DNA of 64,000 bases from Spirometra erinaceieuropaei (GCA_902702965.1 CACRXP010000013.1:1688990-1752989); one strand, 5' to 3'; positions 33,850-45,628 are shown, counted from the first letter of the stretch. Notes: a model not told the origin generated them from the letters alone. Numbers and translations are program-made.

Positions 33850-34500
33850 GACCCATATACACACCGGCGATCTTCACATGCGTGAGAGTGCCAGAGGTCA
33901 CTTTACGAAGGAGCTGTAACAGCCTGACTTTCAGCCCACCAGTTCGCCACTCCAAAGATACACACTCACACAACTGGGTAGACTGCCTAGACTGAGTTGG
34001 GTCATCAGTCAGCAGCCTTCCAAGTCACAGTGCTTGATGCATCGGGGGCCGAATGAGAGGTCCAAGTTATTCCGTCAGTTGACAACCCTCCATGCCACGT
34101 CTTCTAGCGCAGCGTGATAGCTCCAAGCGCGTCAGATCGTTTATAGTGAGGAAAATGCCCTGAGTCGTCCACGTCACCCTCCCTTCCCATTCTCAAGCCT
34201 CAGTCACTGTCCCAGCCGGTCAGCTAAAAGGTGCGGTGACTGACATATCTAGTGACCTTGTCTGCGCGCGCCACATGCACGACCTGGCTCCCCAAGCACA
34301 AGCACGAGGATTTCACACAACGAGAATTGAGCGGCTTGCACATCACATGCGTGAGAATGCCGTAGGTCACGTTAAGAAGGAGTTGTGTCGGCTTAACTCT
34401 CAGCCCACCAGTCCGCCACTCCACACATACATACACAACTTAGACTGGCAAAGTTGAGAGATCCGGGTTGATGCTTTGAAGGGAAAGGTGGGCTTACCGG
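33850..34500 (+). repeat. X-tail and shared repeat blocks
   Basis: 33950-34260 matches 27370-27640. 34340-34480 repeats the tail of X and PLE-linked sequence: CACATGCGTGAGAATGCCG, TCAGCCCACCAGTCCGCCAC, GGCAAAGTTGAGAGATCCGG. The last block also occurs at 2405-2425 and 41495-41520, each time just before PLE-type end sequence. Confidence 0.65.
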
Positions 34501-34503
34501 GAC

Positions 34504-35600
34504 GGGTGACCTTGCTCTAGATTTCATTAAGGGTACCTATTCCCGTGTACTAACCCTACCCTACCAAACCTTAATGCAAGACCACCTGTACTCCGGGGGA
34601 AGGGGGGAGTGCCTGCTCTCGTGTATTATCCGATGCATTAGTTGGTGCGGGAGTAGGAGTCCCTTGGCGGAACTGAAAAACATGACGTTTAGGACGACGT
34701 CTCAGCAGAGCACACTATACGCTGGTCTGCATCAAGGACAGCCTCTGTCACCACAAAACCCTCCGAACCGCCAAAATACTGCTTCACTATCTTCAACTTT
34801 GATCCAAAATGGGCTGCGTCCCCCCTTTTCACCCCCCTCCCCCCCGCTAATGCAAACATCTGTGAACTCAGCAGCAGTCGGGGTATTAAAACAACTGCAG
34901 TGAATGTTCGGATCGACAAATGCAAATGTCCACTACTAGTGTGGCATCCAGTTTCTGTTGGATGAATATCCTCTGGAGCCTTGATAAGGATGGATTTGGA
35001 CTCTAAAAAAGTATTGACCGCAGAAGAAAAATTCCCCTAAAGGTAAGTCGTTCTGACAAGAAAGTATGGTTTTCATAAACTGTTAAATAAATGTGGTTGC
35101 ATAGTTTGTGTAAGAACGTGAGGCCAATTTTATTACAACATACATGCAGAAAACAGGAACGGAACTAGACGACTAAGCTCCAGGGTCCACGTCAGGTGCG
35201 TAATCGGCATAGCTAACGCAGCGGGTTGCTGAAATGCGAATCGATGTTTACTCTGCATGGCTCGTGAGGTGAGTGCACTTTCCTGTCTCGGCGGGGGTCA
35301 GTGCTAGACCGCATATAGTCAGCAGAACACGTCGACATTACCGGAAGGGATGTACTCGGAAAAGGGTGGAATCTATTGAGGTCAAGAAGTGAGACCATCA
35401 CAGCATGTACATTTTCACTGAAGTCACTGTACAAAGTATTTTGCAGACTATCGAATGAAGACACCTACCTTCATCACATAGGTTTGCCATTGTTATTCCA
35501 GCAGAAGAGCTCTCAGATTCGCATTCCCTCGCCGGGCACGTCTTGTGAGTCACACACCGGACATATGAATTATTGGCAGAATGTTATTACCGACAAAGAC
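34504..35600 (+). repeat. Interspersed repeat Z, copy 2
   Basis: Collinear with 4988-6085. It includes the ACTAACCCTACCC stretch, GCAAGACCACCTGTACT, CTAATGCAAACATCTGTGAAC and CAGAATGTTATTACCGACAA at the end. Unlike copy 1 it continues into a GIY-YIG frame, so Z may be the upstream part of a PLE lineage; this is inference from one junction. Confidence 0.8.
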
Positions 35601-36078
35601 AAGGGAGTCTGGTTTTGTCTTTATCGGTAACAGCATTCCCTTCCCAGAGGCAAGGGTTCAAGTATCCTCCTCTACTAACCCTATTTTACGCGGAGAAGGT
35701 AAGGATAAGTTGTCACCCCAGACCACTTCCATGGGCATCTATTCCTTCACTTGGTCCTGTGGAGCTGGTTATATTGGTCGCGCGAGTCGGCGCTTATCCA
35801 AGAGAATACCGGAACACCTCCCGGTGAGGCTGGGAAAAGGCGAAACTAGGAGCATAAGCAGCTCCATTCTCGCGCATGTTGTCGATTCCGGACATCATAT
35901 AGACCCCAATGAAGCGTTTCGTGTGATTTATAAGGTCCCATCGAGCTATCCTAAACCACTGGGACAGCGCCTGTTAGCGACAGCGGGGGCGGCCGCCATC
36001 AGGTTGCGAAAACCAATTTTGTGCGCACAGAAGAACCACGTTCAGGCACCGCGCCTACAGTGGTCAAAAGTCGACTAA
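35581..36078 (+). CDS. GIY-YIG domain fragment of a second PLE lineage
   Basis: An open frame of 165 codons; the apparent start lies in the Z-repeat junction and is not biological. The core reads GIYSFTWSCGAGYIGRASRR, LSKRIPEHLPVRLGKGETRS, SILAHVVDSGHH, followed by a C-terminal part ending WSKVD. All key GIY-YIG positions visible (GIY, YIG, the Arg of RRLSKR, the EH pair) are kept, which makes this the best-preserved nuclease motif in the window. The sequence around it (RASRR, ILAHVVDSGHH) differs from the copies at 17.3, 25.7, 28.1 and 63 kb, so it belongs to another lineage. No reverse-transcriptase core is attached, so it is a fragment. The copy at 41.0-41.5 kb is its decayed relative. Confidence 0.78.
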   Translation: MLLPTKTRESGFVFIGNSIPFPEARVQVSSSTNPILRGEGKDKLSPQTTSMGIYSFTWSCGAGYIGRASRRLSKRIPEHLPVRLGKGETRSISSSILAHVVDSGHHIDPNEAFRVIYKVPSSYPKPLGQRLLATAGAAAIRLRKPILCAQKNHVQAPRLQWSKVD

Positions 36079-36079
36079 C

Positions 36080-36285
36080 GCTAAAGCCCTCCCGCGCCCT
36101 TCCGCTCTCACCCCGGCCCTGGCACTGAATGCTGTTACCCCCCCCCCCCTTCCCCACATTCCCAAATCCAGCGTGTGTTTTAAGGCGAACTTTAATCGAT
36201 TTATCTTGTCACTGACGCGTGTTTACTTCTACCTCCTTCCGATACTGGCCCGACGAGAATTTATCGAAAGCCATGTATGCTCGCC
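36080..36285. other. 3' sequence after the PLE fragment
   Basis: Contains a C run at about 36139-36151 and no recognised motif. It probably includes the untranslated end of the preceding fragment, but no shared terminus could be identified. Confidence 0.35.
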
Positions 36286-36289
36286 ACCT

Positions 36290-36560
36290 CGTCTTCTGGT
36301 TACTGCTATGGGAATTTTCGCAACTCTAATAACATTCTGCCTAATATCATGCGCCATTGTGCGGCTGCTGATTGGGCTCGAGCGAGAGAGCCCGTAGGGC
36401 ACAACGGAACGAGTCAGTTCGGCAAGAACGATCGGTGAGCGCCCCACCACCTCCATGTCAATTATTTGCGCAGCCGACGGGCGCGTCCGGTAGCTCAGGA
36501 GGTTGATACCCAGAATGAATTGGAGGATGAGCGGGTAGGTTCCATTTTGGGGCACCTGTC
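36290..36560 (+). mobile_element. SINE non-tRNA part with an unusual downstream head
   Basis: 36330-36450 matches the SINE block (CTGCCTAATATCATGCGCC, GCGGCTGCTGATTGGGCTCG, AACGATCGGTGAGCGCCCC). Where other copies continue into the tRNA-Arg-like head, this one has GTCCGGTAGCTCAGGAGGTTG, which looks like a different A-box region, followed by a weak B-box-like GGTTCCATTTTGG. It may be a head-swapped variant or chance. Confidence 0.55.
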
Positions 36561-36564
36561 CCAG

Positions 36565-38285
36565 TAAAAAAAATTGTCTCTATTCGAGTTATGGTTTCCG
36601 CGGTTGATTTCATTAGAGTCGTAAACGTTTCGTCATGTATTCAGGACGTTGCGTTGCATAACAATGGCTACCGTAAACAATGTTCATCAGTTCTTTTTTT
36701 TCAGAAGTTTCCAGACTTCACAGCTGCCGACCGCCGGTGAGGTCTATTTGCGTGTTTTTAGATGAGAGCTAACGGACAGTGGTCGCTAGACGTCTCTTAG
36801 AAAGAGGGGCTGAACTTGGACATTTTTCCGTGGTGGAGAGCAATCTCCTGAAGGGAAAGGGATGTAATGATGAAAGAAAATGCTGGGAATTTAGAAAATA
36901 ACTGTAACATACACCAACACAGGTAGGACTCAAAGAAAAAGACACGCGCTCTTCACCGAGTTTCTGTGGGTGCGTGCTGTAGTTGTGAGAGCTCGGATAC
37001 TTCAAAGGTTCCGCCAACGTATTCTGCCATGTATTTCCGTTTTCACTAAATTGCAGTGCCTAAGTCTGGCGCCGCTATCGCATGGTGTCTGTCTGGCCCA
37101 GACGTGGCCTTGCGCACCAACGGAAGTTCACTCGTCTGAGAACGTGAGGCTGTACGGCGTTCTTCCAGTCGCAGACATTCATACTGACTAATCGCCCTCC
37201 CGTCTAACGAGAACACGCTCTGACTACGGGCTCACCACTGACACAGTGGGGTGGACGCCCACTTGAGTCTGCTGACGGTGCGTAGGTACTCTAGCTGAAG
37301 TTCACCTCTTCTGCACAGAACAGACAGGATTACATTCTCCTCCCGCTGGGGTAGATCTTCTTCAAACTGGGACCCGGTCTGTGGTCGTAATGGCTATGCT
37401 CTCTGCTTTAAATTGCCTTGACAAACACAACTCACTGTATAGAAACTATACTACTGTTTCGGTTCCAGGTATGAGCATTGTGCATTCATTCCAGTAAAGC
37501 TGAGAGAATCCAGCCCAAACATTTATATAAATCTTGGAACTAAATATAAGCAGCCCTGTCCTGTAGACTGCTCCACGTTTGCATCTTGCTTTCTAACGAG
37601 ATTCCAACAACATACTGAAGGCTGGATGGTTTTTCTGACAGATGCACTGTCTGACTGCGGTCTTGAAAACGTTTGTCTAGTTAGGTTTTTGAGAAGCATT
37701 CACTTGCCAACCTGACGACTTTTAGAAGTTATTTGAAGACAAAAATGGGCAAGGATTAATCATACGCGTGGGGTAAGCACATGGTAACCGGCTGACCGTG
37801 TCTTACGGGAATGGTGGCAATAAGGGTGGGGGCCTTACAAGGGACAGAGGGGAGGGGGGCGGAGGGAGTGACACTGAAAAAAATTCAAAAAATGCCTTGA
37901 AGCTTTGCCTGCGGCAAAACAGTCAAGGGAACTCAGCCGCATAATTCAAGAAAAAATAAAAATACTCAAAAGAAAAGTTAGGGGAACTGAAAAAACCGTT
38001 GCTGGCTGATTTGCGTGGTGTCAAAGTCCAAGATAGTTCGTGACCAATAGGGATAAAGGGCTGTGAGTGACAGGTGATGCCAATTCGCGCAGGTCGTGAA
38101 AAGTAACGACAAGCGCATCAGCGCACGAGGGGCTAAGGAAATGCAAGGCATGGAGCGAGAAGAAAGTCAACCAGTATAAGATTATTATGAAAAATACAAG
38201 TACCGTTGCTTAAAAAATTCAGCAGCTTTTTAACACTCATGCCTTACTGGCAGAGGTACGCATTCCTTCTACCAATATTTCGAAT
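36565..38285. other. Unassigned sequence
   Basis: No recognisable gene or mobile element. A purine-rich patch (GGGGAGGGGGGCGGAGGG) lies at about 37849-37867. Confidence 0.4.
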
Positions 38286-38292
38286 ATTTTTT

Positions 38293-38661
38293 GGTCGGAT
38301 GTGGTTTGGCAGCCCTACCTGAAGCAAACAAACCCCAGTCACCTCTAGCACGGGACCGGTGGTAATAGGAGGTTTTACAGGTGGAGCTGGGGAAAGCACA
38401 GGCGACGAGGTCAAGCAGTTGTATGCAAAAGAAAAGTTATTGGTAGTGCGTGGTTGTACTTTCAGTGGTTGAGAAACAGTTGCGCTAACTCCGAACCCTA
38501 ACTCCAACTCCTAACTGTAACCCCTTATTCTAACCCCCAACCGCTAACCCTAACCGCCAACCCTAACCATAACCCATGACCATAACCCCTAAGCCTTACC
38601 CTTAATCCCAAGCCCAACAGTACTGTGTCCATCGGGTGGGGCTACCAAACCACATCTTACC
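38293..38661 (+). mobile_element. Family T element, copy D
   Basis: Left end GGTCGGATGTGGTTTGGCAG, right end (reverse complement) GGTAAGATGTGGTTTGGTAG. Flanks 38285-38292 and 38662-38669 are both TATTTTTT, a perfect 8-bp target-site duplication (in an AT-rich site, so slightly less telling). The body has GGTGGAGCTGGGGAAAGCAC and GGCGACGAGGTCAAGC; the CCCTAA-like array is at 38500-38610. Confidence 0.9.
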
Positions 38662-38669
38662 TATTTTTT

Positions 38670-39830
38670 ACAACCTGACTGCTTTCCGTGCCGATTTTTT
38701 TATATTGGGTTCTGAAAACTGTATGCAACTTAATAGTAACACGCTGATTTTGTTTTGTCTTGTATGAAGCAAAGTGAACTATCTGCGCATCAGATCTGCA
38801 TAAATTACCGTTTCCAATAGTATGTGTTCATCCCGGCTCCCACAAAGGCCTGCGTTGCAGATGCATCGGAACAAAGCGGGTTCTGATTGGTTCACAGCAC
38901 GCGTTAATCAGACAGCTCAGCGTCCGCTTGGGTTCATAGCTGCTGGCACGCATGCGAGGGGTTGACACGCCTAGAAGTAGGTCATCAATCTCGTCAACCA
39001 CTTCTTCCGATTCCATCACCAACGGACTGACCGAATCTGATATTGAACTGGTGCACAGGAGAGGGATGAGAAAATGAGCTCGACACCGGGGGGACCCATC
39101 CCCACGACATTTCAGCACATTCCTCACTAATAATATATCTGACGCGCTTGAATATGTCATGACGCATTAAGAGTCGTGGCTTGGAAGACCGTCAACTGGA
39201 AGGGCGACTCGGTCCTTCTCAGGCCTGGAAGTCAGGCTGTGCTGGTCGCTGCTGAACGTGGTCTCTATTTCACTCTCTCACACGCCAGATCCCATCTGTC
39301 CCCACAGAGGCCCGGCACAGTCTGCGCGGACCTGGTGCTGCCTGGCACGCGTAGACGGCTTGTTTATTTTTGTCAGCCGCTTGGCCCAAGCCCAGCCCTG
39401 GTCGTCTTGACATTATTTTGTCATCAGAACCAGGCGGATGTGAGAGAGAGGAGAGTGCGGTAAGCGTTTTGCAAGTTACCTGTGCAGCACCCATTCAACG
39501 TGGCACGTGTTGAATGTCGTTCATTTGCGGTGGACAAGTGGGCTGCGTGACATTTGCACTGGGAGCAGAAACAGGAACCACGCTGGTTCGTGGAATGCGC
39601 TGGCGGGTTATAACAAGTCCGCATGAGACGGTAAATACTGTCTGATTACGCGGGTGACGCAAATATCACGTCAGCAGCTATGCCCAGCTGGCCGAAAGGT
39701 TCGGACAGTTCACTGGTGGACGACAGAGGGAAGAGAGAGAGAGAAACCATGAGAAAGTCATGACTGCGTCCACCTCACGAGGCAGTGGTGGACATTGTAG
39801 CCCCCTACACTCAAAGAATTAGTGTGTTCT
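38670..39830. other. Unassigned sequence
   Basis: A 110-codon minus-strand frame at 38828-39160 has no recognised motif. 39320-39480 shares short blocks with the reverse X copies (GGCACGCGTAGACGG, GAGAGTGCGGTAAGCG) and may be a diverged X fragment. A GAGAGAGA stretch lies at about 39731-39744. Confidence 0.4.
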
Positions 39831-39838
39831 TTGAGGTA

Positions 39839-40829
39839 CGGTAGGTGGGCTAACTCGTGAAATGTCAACCGAACTTTCGAAATGCGTTCTCGTTTCGAAA
39901 AGATTAATTAAGTATGGTTGTAAAATTAAGCACCATCCAGCATAATTCTATAATGATTCAGTTACCTCAGGGTGCCTTCTTCCGAACGAAGTTATTTCCG
40001 ACTGCATGCAAGAACTATACTCGGCAAAAATGACTACTTAAGTGGCATGCAATTTTCTCATTAATTTTCGATGCCCCTAAGAGTTCAATTTTATTTAATG
40101 AAAGAAATTCATTAAAAAATTCATTTTTTATTTATTGGATAGAAAATAACGTCTACTTTCAATTTTATACTCGAAGGAGGAGTATAATTGGGTTTCAAAA
40201 AAGTTTCTAATTGTGATTTTCTTTAATACCGTGAAATGGCTGCACATAAAACGTCACGTATCTGCATTTACGAATGTGGCTTGTAAAGTTAATAATATTG
40301 CTCAAATTCACTGTTTAATTTTATGAACCCCATATGGTCTCCTCCTAGTACCGTAGAGAAATGCATGGTTTTCCGTACACGGAAAAGATACGGCTTGTAG
40401 TATTGGAACCCTGAATTCAAGTATAACAGCAGGTCGGGTCCAAAACTATTCGGGACTTAGAAAATTTTTTAAAACCGAATTATACTCTTCTTTTGAGTAT
40501 AAAATTGGAAGAAGACGTGATTTTCTACCGAATAAATAGAAGAATGAATATTTTATGCATGTTTTGCATGAAATATAATTGAATTCTCAAGGGCATCTAA
40601 AATCAGTGAGAAAATTGCATGCTACTTAAGTAGTCATTTTTTGCAGAGCATGGTCCTTAAATGCAGTCGGAAATAAATTCATTTGAAAGCCGGCACCCCG
40701 CGGTAGCTGAACCATTCTAGAATTATGCTGTAAGATGTTTAATTTTACAACCCTACCTAATTAATCTTTTTGAAACGAGAAGGCATTTAGAAACTTCGGT
40801 TGACATTTCATGAGTTAGCCCACCTACTG
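39839..40829. mobile_element. Family A foldback element, copy III
   Basis: A 991-bp element between TA dinucleotides, with ends CGGTAGGTGGGCTAACTCGT and (reverse complement) CAGTAGGTGGGCTAACTCAT. Long similar arms include CTACTTAAGTGGCATGCAAT against TTGCATGCTACTTAAGTAG. Non-coding. Confidence 0.88.
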
Positions 40830-41033
40830 TACGTCTGATTGGTGAAGTCATGTATACGCTTGAAACAACTGGTGTACCAGTTGCCTCTGCATTTGGCAAT
40901 TCAGTTCTGTTAACGTTTCTGACAACTTTTCATCAGTAAAATAAAACTATGTGGCATAGTTGTTAATTAAGTTGCGCATTGCACAAGAGACAGCCAGTTA
41001 GCCGGCTTTTTTAGCGCTGCTGTCAGGCAAAGA

Positions 41034-41486
41034 ATGAGGAAAGGAGACAATGCAGAGAGGACGAGCCTTCTTATTAGAATGCCCTTCCAGGTAGAAGCTA
41101 GTGTGAGGCATATGCGTGAGACGCTTTTGCGATCGCTGAAGTACAAGGACTGCTCTCAACTATTGCGCCCCAGCATAGGTTCCTTCACTTGCCCCTGTGA
41201 AGCAGATCACAATGGTCGTAACGGGTTGTTGCTTCTAAGAAGTGGTGAGAGAAAACACATTCCGACAAAGTTTGCAAGCAGGCGGACGGGGGTTTTAGAT
41301 AGCTCTATCCTTGAGCACCTTAAAGGCGCCGATCGTTGTAGGGACTCCAAGCAAATTTATCAAGTAGCTCGTGGAAGACCGATGAAAGGACAGGCACCAG
41401 TGCAGTGCCGCTCACCTTCAAGGACAGTCGTGACGACAACTAGAATATACGTAACCCAGTCCAGTGTGAGCTGTTGGATGGCGTAG
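41034..41486 (+). pseudogene. Decayed GIY-YIG fragment of the second PLE lineage
   Basis: The open frame contains SFTCPCEADHNGRNGLLLL, HIPTKFASRRTGVLDSSILE, HLKGADRCRDSKQIYQVARG. This lines up with the 35.6-kb copy (SFTWSCGAGYIGR, HLPVRLGKGE, SILAHVVDSGHH, VIYKVP). The YIG motif has become HNG, so nuclease activity is lost. It ends in sequence that joins the PLE-type end block at 41490. Confidence 0.65.
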
Positions 41487-41548
41487 ATGTCATTCAGATT
41501 GGCAAAGTTGAGAGATCCGGGTTGATTATTTGAAGAAAAAAAGGGGCT

Positions 41549-42054
41549 CACCAGAACAGGTTTATTTAGATGCTACCATCCTAGGCCGGGCAACACAAAA
41601 GCAGAACGACTAACTCTCGAGGCGTGGTTCTCCGATGCCCACTTAATCAATAGACATCTGAATCTTCCTGCAGCTTACAAAGTCCTACGTCATCACAATC
41701 GTAGAACTCTGGACCAAACAACCACACCGGGCTTAAGAAGGCCATACGGAGACAGCCCGACGGCAAGTTTATTTGGTGAAGAAGAACAAGAACCGCCAGA
41801 CCGATCACCCGACACCGGTTCAGTCACCTCCCCCCGACGGAGTGGTGACTCACAAAGCAAGCAGACAAAACGCCCGTCAACCATCGCCCTAGAGGCCGAG
41901 GAAGCGAGAGGAGAGAAAAATCGATCAACACGAGGCCGACCAACGTGACACGCCACTTGGGATTTCTGGTCGATTAAGCGCATTTTACGCTTTGACAATG
42001 GAGAACCGACCAAGCTCTTCGAACCGTCAGCATCTAAATAAACCTCTTCCGGTA
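41549..42054 (+). mobile_element. PLE C-terminal segment bracketed by inverted PLE ends
   Basis: 41549-41575 (ACAGGTTTATTTAGATGCT) and 42029-42054 (AGCATCTAAATAAACCTCTT) are inverted copies of one another. Between them is the C-terminal part of a PLE reading frame and its 3' sequence, ending in the same block that forms the foldback at 2454-2632. The arrangement suggests that an inverted terminal piece was joined to the 5' side of a truncated copy. Confidence 0.7.
41577..41948 (+). pseudogene. PLE C-terminal tail
   Basis: ILGRATQK then, after a one-base frame change, KAERLTLEAWFSDAHLINRH, NLPAAYKVLRHH, ending in a charged tail (EEARGEKNRSTRGRPT) and TGA at 41946-41948. It aligns with the 28.1-kb copy (LGRGTSRTERLTLEVCYSEA, INRHLELPSANKVLRHY). 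The GIY-YIG domain proper is missing. Confidence 0.8.
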
Positions 42055-43018
42055 GATGTCATTTTCCAACGTCAAGTAACCGGACTCATGGTGCAGGCAT
42101 AGCTCCCTATCTCCTCCCATCTGATCCGGTCATCAAAAATCGTGCAAAGCCTGTTGATGGTGCCTTGCGCGATGAAAGACCCAGTTACGACTTCATTATA
42201 TATGATGGGCATCGACTAGATTGGGACAGTCACTAATTAGAGCTGCACATTAGAAAGCGGGAATAAATCCTACAGTGAGTGATAGATCTCATGAAATGCT
42301 AGCCGGAATTCTGAAGTTCATTTCCGATAAGGAAGGATTACTTAGATGGGGTTGTAATATTTATTATCATGGGGTATAATTCTGTAATATTTCGGACTCG
42401 TCAGGACGTCGGTTTTTGAATATACTTTTTTTCAATTTCCTGTAAGAACTCCGCCCGATGAAAAAATGATTACTTAAATAGTGTAAGTTTTTTACACTGA
42501 TTTACGGTGTCCTTATAGATTCAAATATATTCTATAAAAAATACGCACAAAGATTTGCTTTCTTTTACTCATTTGGAAGCAAATCACGTCATCTTTACAT
42601 TTAAAACTCGAAGAAAGAGTAATTAAGCTTTTAAAAATAGTGTATAATTATGAGATTTTCTTAAGACCATGCACTGTTCGTTCATGCATCACCTTACCAG
42701 TCCGTTTATTAATGTTCCTCATAAAGAATGCAACGTAAGTTGCATTCATTGCAAGATTTTGTGAATTATGCATTGTGCCTTCTTAAAGGCCTAGAGGAAT
42801 ATATGATTTCTCCTGCGCGGAAAGAATGCACCTTGTAGACTGGACTCGCAAAATGCTAACGCAACAGCTAATATGGTTCAAAATTATTCGGGAACTGGAA
42901 AACTTTTTCAAAACCCAAATGCACCATTTTTTCGAGTATAAAATGTGAAGCCAACGTGATTTGCTACCAAATGAGTAGAAGAAGGCATACAGTTGTGCCT
43001 GTTTTCTACAAGATATAT

Positions 43019-43283
43019 GGTAAGATGTGGTTATGTAGCCCCACCTGATGGACACAATACTGTTTGAGTTGGGGTTAGGGGTTGGGGTTAGGGTTGGGGG
43101 TTAGAGCAACTATTTCTCGACCACTCGAAGCACAACCGCGCATTCTCAATAACTTTTCTTTTGCATACAACTACTTGATCTCGTTACCTGTGCGTTCCCC
43201 GGTCCCACCAGTAAAAACCCCTACTACCACCGGTCCCGTATTACAAGCTTACTTCAGGTGAGGCTACATAACCACTTCGGACC
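43019..43283 (-). mobile_element. Family T element, copy E (inside family A copy V)
   Basis: Outer ends GGTAAGATGTGGTTATGTAG and (reverse complement) GGTCCGAAGTGGTTATGTAG. The TTAGGG-type array is short (43062-43105). The body matches the other copies. Flanks do not form a duplication (AGATATAT against GTTGACGT), consistent with rearrangement together with copy F. Confidence 0.85.
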
Positions 43284-43439
43284 GTTGACGTCATTGCTTC
43301 ACACTGGTACCACGTGTTCGACAGCAGAGTTCTCGCACCTGGAAATCGTCCCGGTGATAGTTGCTACAGGACTGGTGCATTAAGGGGAAGCAGTCATAAA
43401 CTAGTTCTGAATGCCAAGGAGCGAGTTATCCTGCCAGTT

Positions 43440-43597
43440 GGCATTCCCAGTGGCGTTTCTTTTGCATACAACTGCTTGACCTCGTCGCATTTGCATCCCC
43501 CGGCCCCACCTGTAAAAACCCCCACTACCACCGCCCTCGTATTACAGGTGACTGGGGTTTGTTTACTTTAGGTGGGGCTACATAACCGCACCTGACC
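43440..43597 (-). mobile_element. Family T element, copy F, partial
   Basis: Only the body and one end remain: TTTGCATACAACTGCTTGACC ... ACAGGTGACTGGGGTTTGTT, then the end GGTCAGGTGCGGTTATGTAG (reverse complement). Same orientation as copy E, 157 bases away, making a head-to-tail pair. Confidence 0.8.
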
Positions 43598-43674
43598 AAT
43601 AATCCTTCCCAATCGAAAACGCATCTCAGAATTTAGGCCAGAATTTCGTGAGATCGACCACTCACTATATGTAT

Positions 43675-45600
43675 AACAGTGAATTCAGCACGGCTACTAG
43701 GATCATCACTGCGCTTAACTCAGCCTGTGATTGTCTCAGGTCAAAATTCAGAAGGACAGGGCTAAGAGGGTAGTCCGCATTTCGGACTGACAAGAAGGTC
43801 TGGTGGTCAGGATTTCAGTCAGATAACCTATGTAGGCCCTGTAGCTGATGTCGAAGCGTCCGAAACTAAGCAAAGACGTCAACAAGATGCTAACGGTGGT
43901 GGTAGTGGCGTATGAGAGCAACTAAATTAGATGGCGAACTGAATAGAGGCAGACATTAGATGGGGAGGGACGCGAGCAGTAGCAACTTGTTCGCATAAAA
44001 CCTAGATTTCAAGGACAATTCGAAGTTAGCCGACAAATTGTCCTACCGGATCGAATAAGAAATCAACAATCCGACGTGAGATATATCAGGTGGACAGGCA
44101 TACCAGAGTCTTAGGGTAACAAGTCGTCGTGTTTCCAGTTGGAAGGTAGGCTTGATTATCTTAGATCGACAGCCAGCTTTTCATGGACATTAAAGAGGGC
44201 TGTGTTAGAAATAGGGAATGGTAGCTGCTGAAGTTCGTTTCGTTCCGAAAAAATGTCATCACATTTTAGATGGACAGTAATGACCAGAACAGTCAAATTA
44301 GCCTTCGGGTTTATAGTAGCCACCGTTAGGTTTTCAAAAAGGCGGTTCATTTGCAGCCTTCTGCAGTGTCCCTTAATTCCGTATGTGGTTTGCGTCGAGC
44401 GCTGCTCCATTTCTTACACATTTCTGTCCGGGGGAGCATTCTAGTAATTGAAAAGACGGATCGCGTTAGGTGCCTCATGCTTCATTGATTCGACAACCGG
44501 TCCTCCCCAGCTGAAGGTCTCGTCTAACGAATCCGACAGAACAGTCACTAAATCTTTCGTAAACCCGCGGAATTGACAAGCTGGATTGCGGAAACTTAAA
44601 ATGCACAAAATTGGGAGAACTGAAACCCTATACGAAGTAGTAATCTTTAAAGGAAAAGACAACCGACACACTTGATATTCTTGATGTCCAAATGGTGATG
44701 AACCTCGTGAAGGCATAAATAACCCCCCTTAGTTGACCATTTTTAGTATATGGTAGAGTAGTATAGTAATATGTATGGTAGTAAATATATATAAAACATC
44801 AAAAATGAATGTTTATTGCTATTGGCACTCTCAGAGGCTCCAAAACTACTTACATATATTTACAGACTTTACGTCTTGCACGCTCAAAAGAAGCAACCCA
44901 ATTACAAAGAAACCACAGTGACTCGTGGGCACTTGCAAATAAACATTAAATGAAAGCGTTCTTATCAGTCTTTCAGCCATATTCGCATACCACAGCAAAT
45001 ACACTCAAGGTCATAGAAGTATTCGACTGAAAAGGTCTCTACCAGCTGAAATGGCCAACATTCTTTCCTGTTACCTTTACTATATGCAGAAAAAGTATTG
45101 TCCAAATGTCTCAACATGGTCGTTTGGAGCATGCAAAAAGCGTCTCGTTGTTCCGGTTCTACAAGCCGGAAAAGAAAATATCTCAGGAGTATTTAGGTCT
45201 GGGCGTCTGAAGAGGTATTCAACTTTGTGCACACTAGGTCAGGTCTTTGAGGACTTTATTTGTGAACTTTAAATGGTTAAGTAGGACTAAGTGTCTTGGA
45301 CAGCGTACAGGCAGCTGCAGAAATTCCGCAAAGAAAGTAAATATGTATCCTTCCTCAAAATAATCACCGGCGAAACACATGAAATTGAGGTTACTACAGA
45401 GAGGTGTACATGTTCACTGCTTTCATACTTTTAGGCTTCAGACCTGATAAAAGTGATGTATTATCGTGGAGGTTTGGTCTAGAGGCGCTTACTGCTAAAC
45501 ATAGGTTTCTCCATCGACTGCCTGACTTTCTTCAGCGCCTATTTTTGACCAAGAGTCCAGTTAGGTCTGTTGTGTTGAACACTTTAGGCACCATTAATTT
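43675..45600. other. Unassigned sequence
   Basis: Two adjacent minus-strand frames (44156-44410 and 44441-44716) without recognised motif, and an AT-rich low-complexity patch at 44740-44795. I do not call a gene. Confidence 0.4.
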
Positions 45601-45628
45601 ATGTTGACCCAACCGTGAAAAACTCGAC

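Larger units (their letters stand above)
42273..43667. mobile_element. Family A element, copy V, interrupted by family T elements
   Basis: The left end CAGTGAGTGATAGATCTCAT after TA (42271-42272) and the decayed right end (reverse complement TAGTGAGTGGTCGATCTCAC) before TA mark one family A copy. Its right arm is cut at about 43018 and resumes at 43598 (AATAATCCTTCCCAATCG), with about 190-250 bases of the arm missing. The insert is T copies E and F with a spacer. Confidence 0.8.

Noticed and set aside
38828..39160. 110-codon minus-strand frame as a possible gene
   Set aside because: No recognisable domain, no splice or homology support visible, and it sits among repeats.
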